DNA from: a virus
Reading direction: 5' to 3' (one strand)
Length of the DNA stretch: 64,000 nucleotides
IMG/VR virus record: IMGVR_UViG_3300042473_001540
Coordinates: 186,001 to 250,000 of that record
Below, one piece after another: positions 29,929 to 37,441 of this stretch (within the stretch, counting starts at the first letter, position 1; each line of letters starts with the position of its first letter). The notes under the pieces are model-generated. The model had not been told where the DNA came from, did not search any database, and was given only the letters and a program-made list of their open reading frames with translations. A program made the position numbers and the translations under genes.

Positions 29929-30264
29929 ATGGAAATAAAAATCACCAAACAAACTGTCCTTGCCCCTGTGCGTAAGTTGAGCGCAACTTGGACAATGGAA
30001 AAACCACAAACATTGAAACACACTGTGAGCGATGAGATCGAGCAACTTATCCAGGAAGAGATCAACAGTGAAATTTTAGCCGAAATATATCGAGTCCAAG
30101 GATGGTATCTTGTACCCCTCACTGCTCACAGCGTCTGGACAAAAGGCGCAGTGACGCCATGGCTCTTGGAACATTACCCAGATGGTGGTTACTATCTCTT
30201 CACTGGTGGTTGCATGTTCCGGGACAAAGAGATGGCTGTGGAGTTTGAGCTCACATGGACATAA
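29929..30264 (+). CDS. LTW-family protein with a capsid-like N-terminal module (111 aa)
   Basis: The C-terminal 50 residues are LTW-family (VTPWLLEHYP, then MFRDKEMAVEFELTWT). The N-terminal 60 contain VRKLSATWTMEKPQTLKH and IEQLIQEEINSEILAEIYR. This order (R-K-L-x-A-T-W-T-x-E, then E-I-x-x-E-I-L-x-E-I) resembles a conserved segment of T4-type major capsid protein gp23. If so, this is a fusion of a capsid fragment to a family domain, which could interfere with or regulate capsid assembly. The capsid match is from memory and unverified. Confidence 0.5.
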   Translation: MEIKITKQTVLAPVRKLSATWTMEKPQTLKHTVSDEIEQLIQEEINSEILAEIYRVQGWYLVPLTAHSVWTKGAVTPWLLEHYPDGGYYLFTGGCMFRDKEMAVEFELTWT

Positions 30265-30467
30265 TACCCAAGTTCAGTTTCCTGCATCGTGTGGAATATC
30301 GGGATCTGCCCGAAGACCCGAGAGTTATGAACTATGGAGAATCTCGCACACAAATGATCATATGGTGCTGGAAAAATCTTCCTTTGAGCGATTGGTCGCA
30401 TGACCCCTTGGGTATTGATTTCAAGCATCAAGAAGGTCTCATGCAGTTTATGTTAACGTGGACATGA
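30255..30467 (+). CDS. LTW-family small protein (70 aa)
   Basis: MIIWCWKNLPLSDWSHD in the helix region, then IDFKHQEGLMQFMLTWT. The ATG lies in the final LTW codons of the preceding gene (ACATGG). Confidence 0.65.
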   Translation: MDIIPKFSFLHRVEYRDLPEDPRVMNYGESRTQMIIWCWKNLPLSDWSHDPLGIDFKHQEGLMQFMLTWT

Positions 30468-30685
30468 TTGTTACCAAGTGCTTGCCCGGCGGTGGATGGT
30501 ATGCCGAAGTCATGCTGGACGATAGTGAATGGCCACCAATTGATGAAAATGACCAATGGTTAGACAGACCCATTCGACGTTGGGTAAGAGAACACACTGA
30601 GGGAGCACATTTTTTCAGTTTTAGGGGAACAATACTGTTCAGTAACGAAAGTGATCTCACAGCGTTTGTGGTCTCTTGGTCATAA
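30464..30685 (+). CDS. LTW-family small protein (73 aa)
   Basis: ATGA overlap with the previous copy. IRRWVREHTEGAHF in the helix region and ILFSNESDLTAFVVSWS at the end, so L-T-W has drifted to V-S-W. Confidence 0.6.
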   Translation: MIVTKCLPGGGWYAEVMLDDSEWPPIDENDQWLDRPIRRWVREHTEGAHFFSFRGTILFSNESDLTAFVVSWS

Positions 30686-30933
30686 CACGTAGAGTGGCCC
30701 GCTTTTTGGAAAAGGAGAAGGATCCTCTCTACCCTTATCCGGTTGTGTTTGACAACATGGAAGTCTCTGAGGCTGAAATACTTCGAGCCTGGCTAAGACA
30801 GCATGGTGGCCGAGAAAACGAGGATTGGGCTTGGACTCATGGATGGTGGGGAGATACCGTTCACTGTTTTAGGTTTCGAGATCCTTGCACAGCAGAGTTT
30901 TTCCGCTTGACTTGGCACCCAACAAGCGTATAG
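30676..30933 (+). CDS. LTW-family small protein (85 aa, TTG start)
   Basis: ILRAWLRQHGG, then CFRFRDPCTAEFFRLTWHPT. No ATG is available; TTG 30676 lies within the Ser-Trp codons ending the previous gene. Carries a short extension after LTW. Confidence 0.55.
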   Translation: MVITRRVARFLEKEKDPLYPYPVVFDNMEVSEAEILRAWLRQHGGRENEDWAWTHGWWGDTVHCFRFRDPCTAEFFRLTWHPTSV

Positions 30934-30940
30934 TTGCAGT

Positions 30941-31108
30941 ATGAAATACGACTCAGATATATGGTGTTGTGAGATTCTGCTGGCACGCTATCAGCAAGGA
31001 TGTTTACAACATACCAATCTATCTTCTTGCCCTGATTTTTTGGTGAATTGGGCAGCACAATCTCAATTGTTTTGTAGGCAGTGGAAAACAAAAAATGAAC
31101 ACCAATAA
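30941..31108 (+). CDS. Unknown Cys-rich small protein (55 aa)
   Basis: ATG 30941 to TAA 31108: MKYDSDIWCCEILLARYQQG, then CLQHTNLSSC..., five Cys in total. It overlaps the next gene by 14 bases, as is usual here. No family recognised. Confidence 0.5.
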   Translation: MKYDSDIWCCEILLARYQQGCLQHTNLSSCPDFLVNWAAQSQLFCRQWKTKNEHQ

Positions 31109-31523
31109 TCCCAAAACTGTTTGGCACGAGGATGGAACCAGCCCAGTTCCTGGCTCGCGTGTATTTGTTTTTGGCAGCAATCTCGCTGGCATTCACGGTG
31201 CCGGAGCGGCCCGGGAGGCTGCCGCTAAATTTGGTGCCCTGTATGGTTGCGGCCATGGCTGGCAACCTCTCAATCAAAGCTATGCCATTCCCACCAAGGA
31301 CCGTCGAATCCACACCCTAGCTTTGGATGAGATCAAACTCTATATTGATGAATTTGTGCGACTCACACAAAGCCCGTTTGTTATGAATAGTGGTTATTGG
31401 GTCACCCGAGTGGGCTGTGGCCTAGCTGGTTACCAAGACCACGACATTGCACCATTGTTCCGTGGCGCAGTAAATTGCAGTTTTCCTTTGCCTTGGCGCC
31501 AGTATTTGGAGCTTGAGACTTGA
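31095..31523 (+). CDS. Macro-like phage protein (A1S_2505-like)
   Basis: 142 residues. VFVFGSNLAGIHGAGAAREA, AIPTKD, and VTRVGCGLAGYQDHDIAPLF form the full pattern of a family frequent in phages that resembles macro domains (G-S-N-x-x-G-x-H-G-x-G-A-A and G-C-G-x-A-G-Y). Macro domains bind or hydrolyse ADP-ribose derivatives. In this window an ADP-ribosyltransferase candidate is also present, so a writer/eraser relation is possible but unproven. Confidence 0.7.
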   Translation: MNTNNPKTVWHEDGTSPVPGSRVFVFGSNLAGIHGAGAAREAAAKFGALYGCGHGWQPLNQSYAIPTKDRRIHTLALDEIKLYIDEFVRLTQSPFVMNSGYWVTRVGCGLAGYQDHDIAPLFRGAVNCSFPLPWRQYLELET

Positions 31524-31828
31524 TTGACATAGCTTTTCCTAATAGCCGCATTGGGCACTACATGCGGGTCACAAAGAGGTCTGGAAAGTGGGTGATGCAA
31601 CAAAGCTACATTGCACTGATTCACAAAATCGCCACCACCGAAGACTGCTATTACCTTGACTTCTACAAAAGCCGAGATAATGCCACAATGCTGGAGTGGT
31701 GCCAAAACGCATGGGGTCCGCCAGAGGTTGGTGAAACATGGTGGCAAAAGCTCACTGGGCAAGCTCAACTCACACTTGTGATACGTGGCGAAGAGCGTGT
31801 CACGCAATGGCAACTAACCTGGGAGTAA
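31520..31828 (+). CDS. LTW-family-like protein (102 aa)
   Basis: TTG start overlapping the previous stop (TTGA), or ATG 31562. Ends LVIRGEERVTQWQLTWE, with MLEWCQNAWG in the W-C helix position, which places it in the WC subgroup with a longer middle. Confidence 0.55.
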   Translation: MIDIAFPNSRIGHYMRVTKRSGKWVMQQSYIALIHKIATTEDCYYLDFYKSRDNATMLEWCQNAWGPPEVGETWWQKLTGQAQLTLVIRGEERVTQWQLTWE

Positions 31829-31832
31829 GCCA

Positions 31833-32120
31833 ATGAGCAGTGAATATCAGCATTTGAAAACTCTTGCATCGGAAATTTTCCGGCTGATGGGCGAGGAGAG
31901 TTTCACAGAGATAGACAGCATCTTGAGCAATATGCAGCCTACACTTCAAACAGAAGTAGAGATGGTGGCACTGCTACGCTACAGTTTTACAGCTCGGCAT
32001 CATCTCACCTGTTACCATATCTATCTTGACGCAGTAGCACAGGAATTGCTGCGTCGTGGCAAAGATGTGGAGAGGATTTTGCAGGGACTGCCCTTCTACA
32101 GCATCGATAGGTATCCATGA
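31833..32120 (+). CDS. Helical protein, unknown (95 aa)
   Basis: 95 residues, all helical (LKTLASEIFRLMGEESFTEI...). The paired helices with A-x-x-x-L-R-R-G at the end resemble small phage helical bundles. Stop overlaps the next ATG. Confidence 0.6.
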   Translation: MSSEYQHLKTLASEIFRLMGEESFTEIDSILSNMQPTLQTEVEMVALLRYSFTARHHLTCYHIYLDAVAQELLRRGKDVERILQGLPFYSIDRYP

Positions 32121-32383
32121 GTCAGCAGGCTGCGCAGACTAGGGAGGCACATTTGTTGAATCACCAACCAGTTGACTGGGCAGATGATGTGATGGGGTTT
32201 CCCTACGCAGTCGCATGCAAGGTCACAGTGGTGGATTTGTGGCTTCGAACCAACTGGTGCAAGCAAAACATTGGCTGCTGGTTGGTAGATTGGACTCACA
32301 CATATGATAACCACCGGCAGGTGTATTGGTACTGTTTCTCTAGTCAGGAGCAATTGACACAGTTTCAACTCACATGGTGTTGA
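32117..32383 (+). CDS. LTW-family small protein (88 aa)
   Basis: YAVACKVTVVDLWL strand, TNWCKQNIG (W-C helix), YWYCFSSQEQLTQFQLTWC. ATGA overlap with the gene before. Confidence 0.65.
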   Translation: MSQQAAQTREAHLLNHQPVDWADDVMGFPYAVACKVTVVDLWLRTNWCKQNIGCWLVDWTHTYDNHRQVYWYCFSSQEQLTQFQLTWC

Positions 32384-32408
32384 ACGTTTCACAAGAAGGA
32401 AGGAACAG

Positions 32409-32651
32409 GTGATTCGTATGGTTTTGCAGAAAATTTATCAACAAAATCAATGGTATGATAGCTTAAGTGGACATTACGTGCACCCCTACAAAGTTCCTGT
32501 TGTTTCTCACGCCCCAAGCGGTTGCATTCGCCCGGGACATCTATTGGGTTATACTTTTCTCAGGCACTCCTATGTTCCTCTATCTCATGTGGGGCTTATG
32601 GCACTGTGGCGCTTTCCGTATGTGATCAAGAACAAGCGTCAGCAACGTTGA
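32409..32651 (+). CDS. Unknown basic protein (80 aa)
   Basis: 80 residues from GTG 32409, with GGAAGGA just upstream. Rich in His, Tyr and Pro (SGHYVHPYKVPVVSHAPSG), basic end (KNKRQQR). No family recognised. Confidence 0.55.
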   Translation: MIRMVLQKIYQQNQWYDSLSGHYVHPYKVPVVSHAPSGCIRPGHLLGYTFLRHSYVPLSHVGLMALWRFPYVIKNKRQQR

Positions 32652-32678
32652 CACACAACAACAATCCGTTACTATAAT
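32648..32678 (+). promoter_or_regulatory. Early sigma70-type promoter
   Basis: TTGACA, then TACTAT after 16 bp or TATAAT after 19 bp. Confidence 0.6.
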
Positions 32679-32697
32679 ATTACAAAAGGAGACTACT

Positions 32698-33069
32698 ATG
32701 CGAATTCAGGTGCCATTCAAGCCAGGCTACCGTTTCTGGAGCCCGCGTGTGCTCCGTCGAAGCGAGCTGGTCACCATCACGCATGAGTGCAAGGAGTATT
32801 CTCGGCGAGAAGAAACTCTTGAGATCAGTGCCCGGCACAAGGAGATCACCAGTGTTGAAATCACACTGAACCAAACTGGTGAGTCCAAGTTTCGCTATTG
32901 GGCTGTGACTGTGGGAAAGACAATGGCTATACACACTCTTGTTGATCCCTATTCGGGATTCAGCAATGAGCAAGATGCAACAGAGTTCGCTCGTCTCTGG
33001 CGAGATACACAGAGCACTGAATATTTTGGTAGCCCAATTGGCGAGTGCCATGATTACGACCATGAGTGA
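32698..33069 (+). CDS. Unknown protein, distant LTW relation possible (123 aa)
   Basis: Beta-rich start (MRIQVPFKPGYRFWSPRVLR), EYSRREETLEISARHKEI, then GFSNEQDATEFARLWRDTQ. That last stretch matches the family pattern F-x-N-E-x-D-A-x-x-F-x-x-x-W but sits before a 20-residue tail. AAAGGAG precedes ATG 32698. Confidence 0.5.
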   Translation: MRIQVPFKPGYRFWSPRVLRRSELVTITHECKEYSRREETLEISARHKEITSVEITLNQTGESKFRYWAVTVGKTMAIHTLVDPYSGFSNEQDATEFARLWRDTQSTEYFGSPIGECHDYDHE

Positions 33070-33262
33070 CGAAGTCATCAATTATGTGATTGCACGTCCT
33101 TGGGATACTCAAGAGCCCAACAATCTCTGCATCTATCACTTGCACAGTGAAGTGCATCGTGGCACAATAGAGGATGCAATGCTGACCTTGTCTCGTGTGC
33201 AACAGAGTAATCCTGGTTTTGAATATGAGGTATATGAGGTGTTTTACAGGAAGTTAAGTTGA
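33062..33262 (+). CDS. Small beta-alpha-beta protein, unknown (66 aa)
   Basis: 66 residues from ATG 33062. The pattern (VIARPWDTQEPNNLCIYHLH, a helix ending TLSRVQQ, then YEVYEVFYRKL) is typical of tiny phage proteins in which a helix is packed on a two-stranded sheet. Stop overlaps the next ATG. Confidence 0.55.
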   Translation: MSDEVINYVIARPWDTQEPNNLCIYHLHSEVHRGTIEDAMLTLSRVQQSNPGFEYEVYEVFYRKLS

Positions 33263-33537
33263 TGGGTTGGTTTGATAACTGCACAAAGGTTTGTCTATCG
33301 GGCCAAATACCCTGTAACTGTGATTTCATGCCGGGTCAGCAGGTGTTTCTCACAAGCAAGGACAGAGATCGTCATGCTGAAGACTATGCAAGTAGGAAAA
33401 CCAATTGGAGTGCGCCTTTTGAACCTTGGGTTGTGGAAACATGGCGCAGGTGTAGTGAAGCAACAGGCGCAGACAAAGTTGCCCAGAAAGTGCGTGACCG
33501 TTTGACCAACAGGCCTGTCTTTGCCAAACGACCTTAA
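33262..33537 (+). CDS. Unknown Cys-containing protein (91 aa)
   Basis: 91 residues. N-terminal CTKVCLSGQIPCNCDF (four Cys in 13 residues) suggests a zinc or disulfide site. The rest is basic with EPWVVETWRRCSEATG. Unknown function. Confidence 0.55.
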   Translation: MGWFDNCTKVCLSGQIPCNCDFMPGQQVFLTSKDRDRHAEDYASRKTNWSAPFEPWVVETWRRCSEATGADKVAQKVRDRLTNRPVFAKRP

Positions 33538-33817
33538 TACCTGCTGTATTTTTGAATTTCCTATGGGAGGTGTTACCAGCTGGGTAGTGCGGTTGCCCAA
33601 CAGCACCAACGGCCACGAACCCCAAGTAGTCAATTGGCTAATTGAGAGATTTGGCATCGACGATCACGAATATTGGACAAAAATCTTCAACCAGAAGAGA
33701 GAGACGCCCAACAGCCTTTGGAAACGAGGCAGCATCTGCACCTATGTGTATCAGGAATACTGGTTCACCAACAGAGATGATGCATTTGAGACCTATTTGG
33801 TGTTCTCAAAAATTTAA
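33521..33817 (+). CDS. LTW-family-like diverged protein (98 aa, TTG start)
   Basis: VVNWLIERFGIDD corresponds to the helix, and EYWFTNRDDAFETYLVFSKI to the signature with L-V-F in place of L-T-W. The TTG at 33521 overlaps the previous gene by 17 bases; ATG 33563 would remove the N-terminal strand. Confidence 0.5.
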   Translation: MPNDLNTCCIFEFPMGGVTSWVVRLPNSTNGHEPQVVNWLIERFGIDDHEYWTKIFNQKRETPNSLWKRGSICTYVYQEYWFTNRDDAFETYLVFSKI

Positions 33818-33832
33818 ATTGAAAGGAAAATT

Positions 33833-34489
33833 ATGTTAGATACTATGGCAGATGTGATGCGCACAGCCTACGAGAGAGGTTGGATCACCACAAGAGACGG
33901 AAATGTAAGCATGCGACGAGCAGTACAAAACTGCATGTATATTACACCAACAGGAGTTCGCAAACAGGTTCTCACCAGCGAGAGCATGATCAAGCTGTAT
34001 TTTCCTGAAGACCGGATGAGTTCAGATGCATGGAGCAGGATGACTCGTGCTGATGACCTTTACCAACAGCGAATCATTGGCTTGCGTCCCAGTGGTGAAC
34101 TGCCCTTCCACTATTGGCTACAAGTTAACACGCCTACTTCAAATCGTGTTGTGTTGCATCTTCATCCCACTCACATTGTGGCTGCAATGTATGCTGGTAT
34201 GGATCTACAACAGATTGTACGTGATTTTCCTGAGCTTGAGAACCACACAACTGTAGGCCCAACTGTGGGCAAAGTACAAGCGCAAAGCACAGATCTTGGC
34301 TCAGCTGTTGCCCAAGCTTTTGATGTGCAACCTGATGGAGGCATCAATAGCCACATAATTGGGTTGCACATGCATGGCGTAGTAGCAGTGGATGTGGATC
34401 CTTGGTCAGCCTATGGTCACATCGAGAGATTGAACCATGTGTGTGAGATTGTGTTGGCTGCTGGAGGAATGCGTGACCAAACCCGTTGA
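33833..34489 (+). CDS. Class II aldolase/adducin-like protein
   Basis: 218 residues. Zinc ligands are visible as H109-L-H111-x-x-H114 (VVLHLHPTH) and HMHGVV (about residue 176). The pattern GNVSMR, TPTGVRK, PSGELPFH also fits the L-fuculose-phosphate aldolase family. It would cleave or isomerise a sugar phosphate, or be a methylthioribulose dehydratase type. Substrate unknown. AAAGGAAA precedes ATG 33833. Confidence 0.75.
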   Translation: MLDTMADVMRTAYERGWITTRDGNVSMRRAVQNCMYITPTGVRKQVLTSESMIKLYFPEDRMSSDAWSRMTRADDLYQQRIIGLRPSGELPFHYWLQVNTPTSNRVVLHLHPTHIVAAMYAGMDLQQIVRDFPELENHTTVGPTVGKVQAQSTDLGSAVAQAFDVQPDGGINSHIIGLHMHGVVAVDVDPWSAYGHIERLNHVCEIVLAAGGMRDQTR

Positions 34490-34769
34490 GCATGACCTCA
34501 ACTCACTACCCCTTGGTCAAATCCACGAGGCCATGATTTGGTTTTACGACACATATGATGTACGAGAAGCTGAGGCTGACAAGTCTACTGGCGTAATAAA
34601 CGTTAAACTGCCTATTGACAACTTCTCTGAGGTGGCACTGACTTTGCACGAGCTGTGGCAGGAAACCTTCCTGCGCAGCCAGCACAGTGATCTCAAGGAC
34701 GAGTATCAACGCTATGAAAGTTTGCGTCTGTTGATCAAAAGCTTGACTGAAAAAACAATTCGCGTATAA
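34473..34769 (+). CDS. Unknown helical protein (98 aa)
   Basis: 98 residues from GTG 34473, overlapping the aldolase end by 17 bases. Charged helix-rich protein with the end LRLLIKSLTEKTIRV. Contains a strand INVKLPIDNF. No family recognised. Confidence 0.5.
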   Translation: MTKPVEHDLNSLPLGQIHEAMIWFYDTYDVREAEADKSTGVINVKLPIDNFSEVALTLHELWQETFLRSQHSDLKDEYQRYESLRLLIKSLTEKTIRV

Positions 34770-34797
34770 CAAGACAACACTGCACTCAGGAAGCATC

Positions 34798-35898
34798 ATG
34801 TTTGAAAATGTAGATTTTGGCATTCGAGAAGATCATTTTGGCCATGGGCTGTGTAGCCGGATGCGGTTGGAGTTTCTCAGCCAGCAAACCGGCGCGACAA
34901 TGGTAGTGTGTCGAGCTGTGAAGCTGGAAATGCGCCGCAACATCGTAGACGTGTTCACTGGTATGGAAAGCCTCCTAAACAAGACTTTTCCTGAGGCAGA
35001 GGGCACTTGGCAGTTTGTGCAAGTAGATCCTGACTACTGGATGATCCAGAATAGCAGTATGTTCATTATTGGTGAGCAGCGCAGTGCAAACAGCCGACGC
35101 AGTTGGGGGTATGATGAAGGCAGCGTTCGTGTGAACCGTGCCAGCATCGAGGCATATGGAACTCCAGACCGGGTTAACCAGCTGCTGACTGCTGTGGAAG
35201 ACACGTTCCAAGATCGCACTTTTACCAAAATCACGTGGTATTACAAGGATGGTTCTTCGGTGGACTATCGCAGCCTCTACGTTGATCAGGACAACCAGAT
35301 TCAAAACAGCTTTTATCCTTGGTTCACACAAGGTGTTGATGCCTTCATTGAAGATTACCTGACTAGCACAGGCACAGTGCTACTCCTCTATGGGCCACCT
35401 GGAACTGGCAAAACCAGCTTTCTCAAGCATCTCATTTGTAGCCGGCGCATGAATGCGATCGTCAGCTACGATGAAGACATCCTGCGTGATGATCGCTTTT
35501 TCATTGACTTTTTGGCTGATGATGAGCACAACATCATGATCATCGAGGATGCTGACCTGCTGCTGAGCAATCGAGAAAGTGAACAGAACAAGATCATGAG
35601 CAAGTTCTTGAATGTCAGTGATGGCATTGTGAAGGTGGCCAGCAAGAAGATGGTGTTCACTACCAATATTAGCCAACTAAACAAGGTGGACCCAGCTTTG
35701 CTACGCAAGGGGCGTTGCTACAGTGCAGTGGAGTTCCGCAACATGAGTCCAAATGAGGCTGCCCTTGCTGCTGAGTCTGCTGGTGAACCCCAGCAAAACT
35801 GGAAAGGTAAGGAGCATTGGACACTAAGTGAAGTTTTCAATCGCGATATTGCCACAGCAGAAGTTACGCCTACAATGGGATTTGGTTTCCGGGTTTGA
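34798..35898 (+). CDS. BCS1-like AAA+ ATPase
   Basis: 366 residues. An N-terminal substrate or partner domain of about 190 residues (beta-rich, with VCRAVKLEMRRNIVDVF) is followed by one AAA domain. Visible are Walker A GPPGTGKTS at residues 199-207, Walker B NIMIIEDADLL, sensor-1 FTTNIS, and the arginine finger LLRKGRC. It remodels or unfolds a protein complex. The BCS1-like arrangement is typical of phage AAA proteins of unknown target. Confidence 0.8.
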   Translation: MFENVDFGIREDHFGHGLCSRMRLEFLSQQTGATMVVCRAVKLEMRRNIVDVFTGMESLLNKTFPEAEGTWQFVQVDPDYWMIQNSSMFIIGEQRSANSRRSWGYDEGSVRVNRASIEAYGTPDRVNQLLTAVEDTFQDRTFTKITWYYKDGSSVDYRSLYVDQDNQIQNSFYPWFTQGVDAFIEDYLTSTGTVLLLYGPPGTGKTSFLKHLICSRRMNAIVSYDEDILRDDRFFIDFLADDEHNIMIIEDADLLLSNRESEQNKIMSKFLNVSDGIVKVASKKMVFTTNISQLNKVDPALLRKGRCYSAVEFRNMSPNEAALAAESAGEPQQNWKGKEHWTLSEVFNRDIATAEVTPTMGFGFRV

Positions 35899-35913
35899 AA
35901 ATCATAGGAAATC

Positions 35914-35921
35914 TATAAATA
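35914..35921 (+). promoter_or_regulatory. T4-type late promoter TATAAATA
   Basis: Exact T4 late consensus, followed by AAGG, 24 bases before ATG 35945. Confidence 0.75.
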
Positions 35922-35944
35922 AGGAACTATTACCAAGGCAGGCA

Positions 35945-36151
35945 ATGAAAACAATAGCAGTAATATTTCTTTCATATGTAGGCGCGTTGTGCGCCTTTGC
36001 TGCTAGTGGTTTTCTTGCCAGCTGGGCATATCAGTTAAATGGATGTATATGGACCTCAAGCGGTGTGTTTGGGGTCAGTTTTTTGGCTATTGTAACTGGA
36101 TTTGCTGGTGTAATTACAAACTTGTTTGACTTCTCCGACTGGTTCCGTTGA
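35945..36151 (+). CDS. Small membrane protein with two helices (68 aa)
   Basis: 68 residues (MKTIAVIFLSYVGALCAFAA...). Hydrophobic segments at about 4-28 and 38-60. AAGG upstream of the ATG. Its late promoter suggests a function at assembly or lysis, e.g. spanin- or holin-accessory; this is inference from position and size only. Confidence 0.65.
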   Translation: MKTIAVIFLSYVGALCAFAASGFLASWAYQLNGCIWTSSGVFGVSFLAIVTGFAGVITNLFDFSDWFR

Positions 36152-36175
36152 CAGCCAAAAGTTTCATGCTATAGT
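36148..36175 (+). promoter_or_regulatory. Early sigma70-type promoter, leaderless transcript predicted
   Basis: TTGACA, 16-bp spacer, TATAGT preceded by TGC, overlapping the end of the previous gene. The -10 ends 5 bases before ATG 36181. Confidence 0.7.
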
Positions 36176-36180
36176 TAAGC

Positions 36181-37413
36181 ATGAAAAAGTTATCCTTACA
36201 TAGTATAGTAGTTTTGATTGGTCCCACTAAGAGTGGCAAAAGCACATGGGCCCAAAACCAGTTTGACGCTGATGAAATCATAAGCCTTTCTTCAATCAAG
36301 AAAGAGTTGACAGGCAACAATTCAACAGTGGATATTTTGCCAAATATTTGGCACGAACTCTATCGTAGAGTTGATATTCGTATCGCCAACGGGCAACGTG
36401 CAGTAGTTGATTCCACTAATCTAAAAGACAAGGACAGATTTACTTTTCTTGATATTGCCGAAAAGTATGGTGTGGAAGTCTATTACAAACCTTTTGACCT
36501 TGAATGGGGCACAATACAGCAAAACTCTGGTTCTTGTTATGACTTTGACTCTTTGAGAAAAAGCTATAGTATATGGAAAAATGCTCGCACACAGGTGTTA
36601 CAGGGCGATAATAAACGAGCTGTTGTGCTGTGTGGTGACGAAACCACTGTTGGATTTCCAAATGAATTGCAGAGTGCAAGGATTTTAGCAGTAGGCGATG
36701 TTCATGGCAATTTTCCAGCTATGCAGCAGGCAGTGCAAATGGCACAACAGTTACACGCAAAGCTAGTGTGGCTGGGAGATATTGTGGACTATGGCGCCAA
36801 TAATCTCAAATGTTTGAAACTTGCATATGACACTGTTCGAGACGGGCAAGCACTTATGATTTGGGGAAATCACGAAAGAAAAATTGATCGCTGGATTAGG
36901 AGCGACTTGGGTGAAACCTTTAATGGCAAACTTAGCGAGTCAAATCTATCTACTATAAGAGAAATCAACAGTTTGAATGACTTGCGGAAAAAGAAGTTTC
37001 TTGCAGCTTGGACAGCACTAAGAAACTGGAGTTTTAACCACCTAACAGTGGGAAAATTTTTGTTTACTCATGGTGCAGCAACACCTGCCATGTGGGCCAA
37101 CAAGGATCGCAGATTGCAAGGTGTTTGTGCAAATATGGCCTATTTTGGTGAGGTAGACACTGTTTCACCGACCAAGAATGATGGATATCCAAACCGTATC
37201 TGGAATTGGGTTCAAAACATACCTGCTGATCATACTGTTGTTGTAGGGCATGATTGGCTTGATCGTGTCAGTTACAACGTTGTGGAAAAAGCAAATTCTT
37301 GTGGCGGCCGGGCATTTGTTACAGATTGTGGTAGCAGCAAAGGCGGTCGTTTGGGTGCACTTTTTGTTGATCAACATAGCAAAGAAGTTTTGCCTTACTA
37401 TTTTGACACTTAA
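36181..37413 (+). CDS. Polynucleotide kinase-phosphatase (Pnkp-like, calcineurin-type phosphatase)
   Basis: 410 residues, two domains. Residues 1-165: P-loop 5'-kinase with Walker A G14-x4-G-K-S21 (GPTKSGKST) and VVDSTNLKDKDR, the kinase lid region. Residues 170-410: metallophosphatase with GDVHGNF, GDIVDYG, WGNHERK, THGAA and VGHDW, all five motifs of the calcineurin-like family. The order kinase-phosphatase is that of bacterial Pnkp, but the C-terminal ligase domain of that enzyme is absent; two stand-alone ligases are encoded elsewhere in the window. It would heal 2',3'-cyclic-phosphate and 5'-OH RNA ends. Confidence 0.85.
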   Translation: MKKLSLHSIVVLIGPTKSGKSTWAQNQFDADEIISLSSIKKELTGNNSTVDILPNIWHELYRRVDIRIANGQRAVVDSTNLKDKDRFTFLDIAEKYGVEVYYKPFDLEWGTIQQNSGSCYDFDSLRKSYSIWKNARTQVLQGDNKRAVVLCGDETTVGFPNELQSARILAVGDVHGNFPAMQQAVQMAQQLHAKLVWLGDIVDYGANNLKCLKLAYDTVRDGQALMIWGNHERKIDRWIRSDLGETFNGKLSESNLSTIREINSLNDLRKKKFLAAWTALRNWSFNHLTVGKFLFTHGAATPAMWANKDRRLQGVCANMAYFGEVDTVSPTKNDGYPNRIWNWVQNIPADHTVVVGHDWLDRVSYNVVEKANSCGGRAFVTDCGSSKGGRLGALFVDQHSKEVLPYYFDT

Positions 37414-37416
37414 ATA
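37409..37416 (+). promoter_or_regulatory. Late-promoter-like motif CTTAAATA containing the upstream stop codon
   Basis: Holds the TAA of the Pnkp-like gene; 25 bases before ATG 37442. Confidence 0.6.
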
Positions 37417-37441
37417 TCATAGCAGTTAAAAAAGGTGTGTT

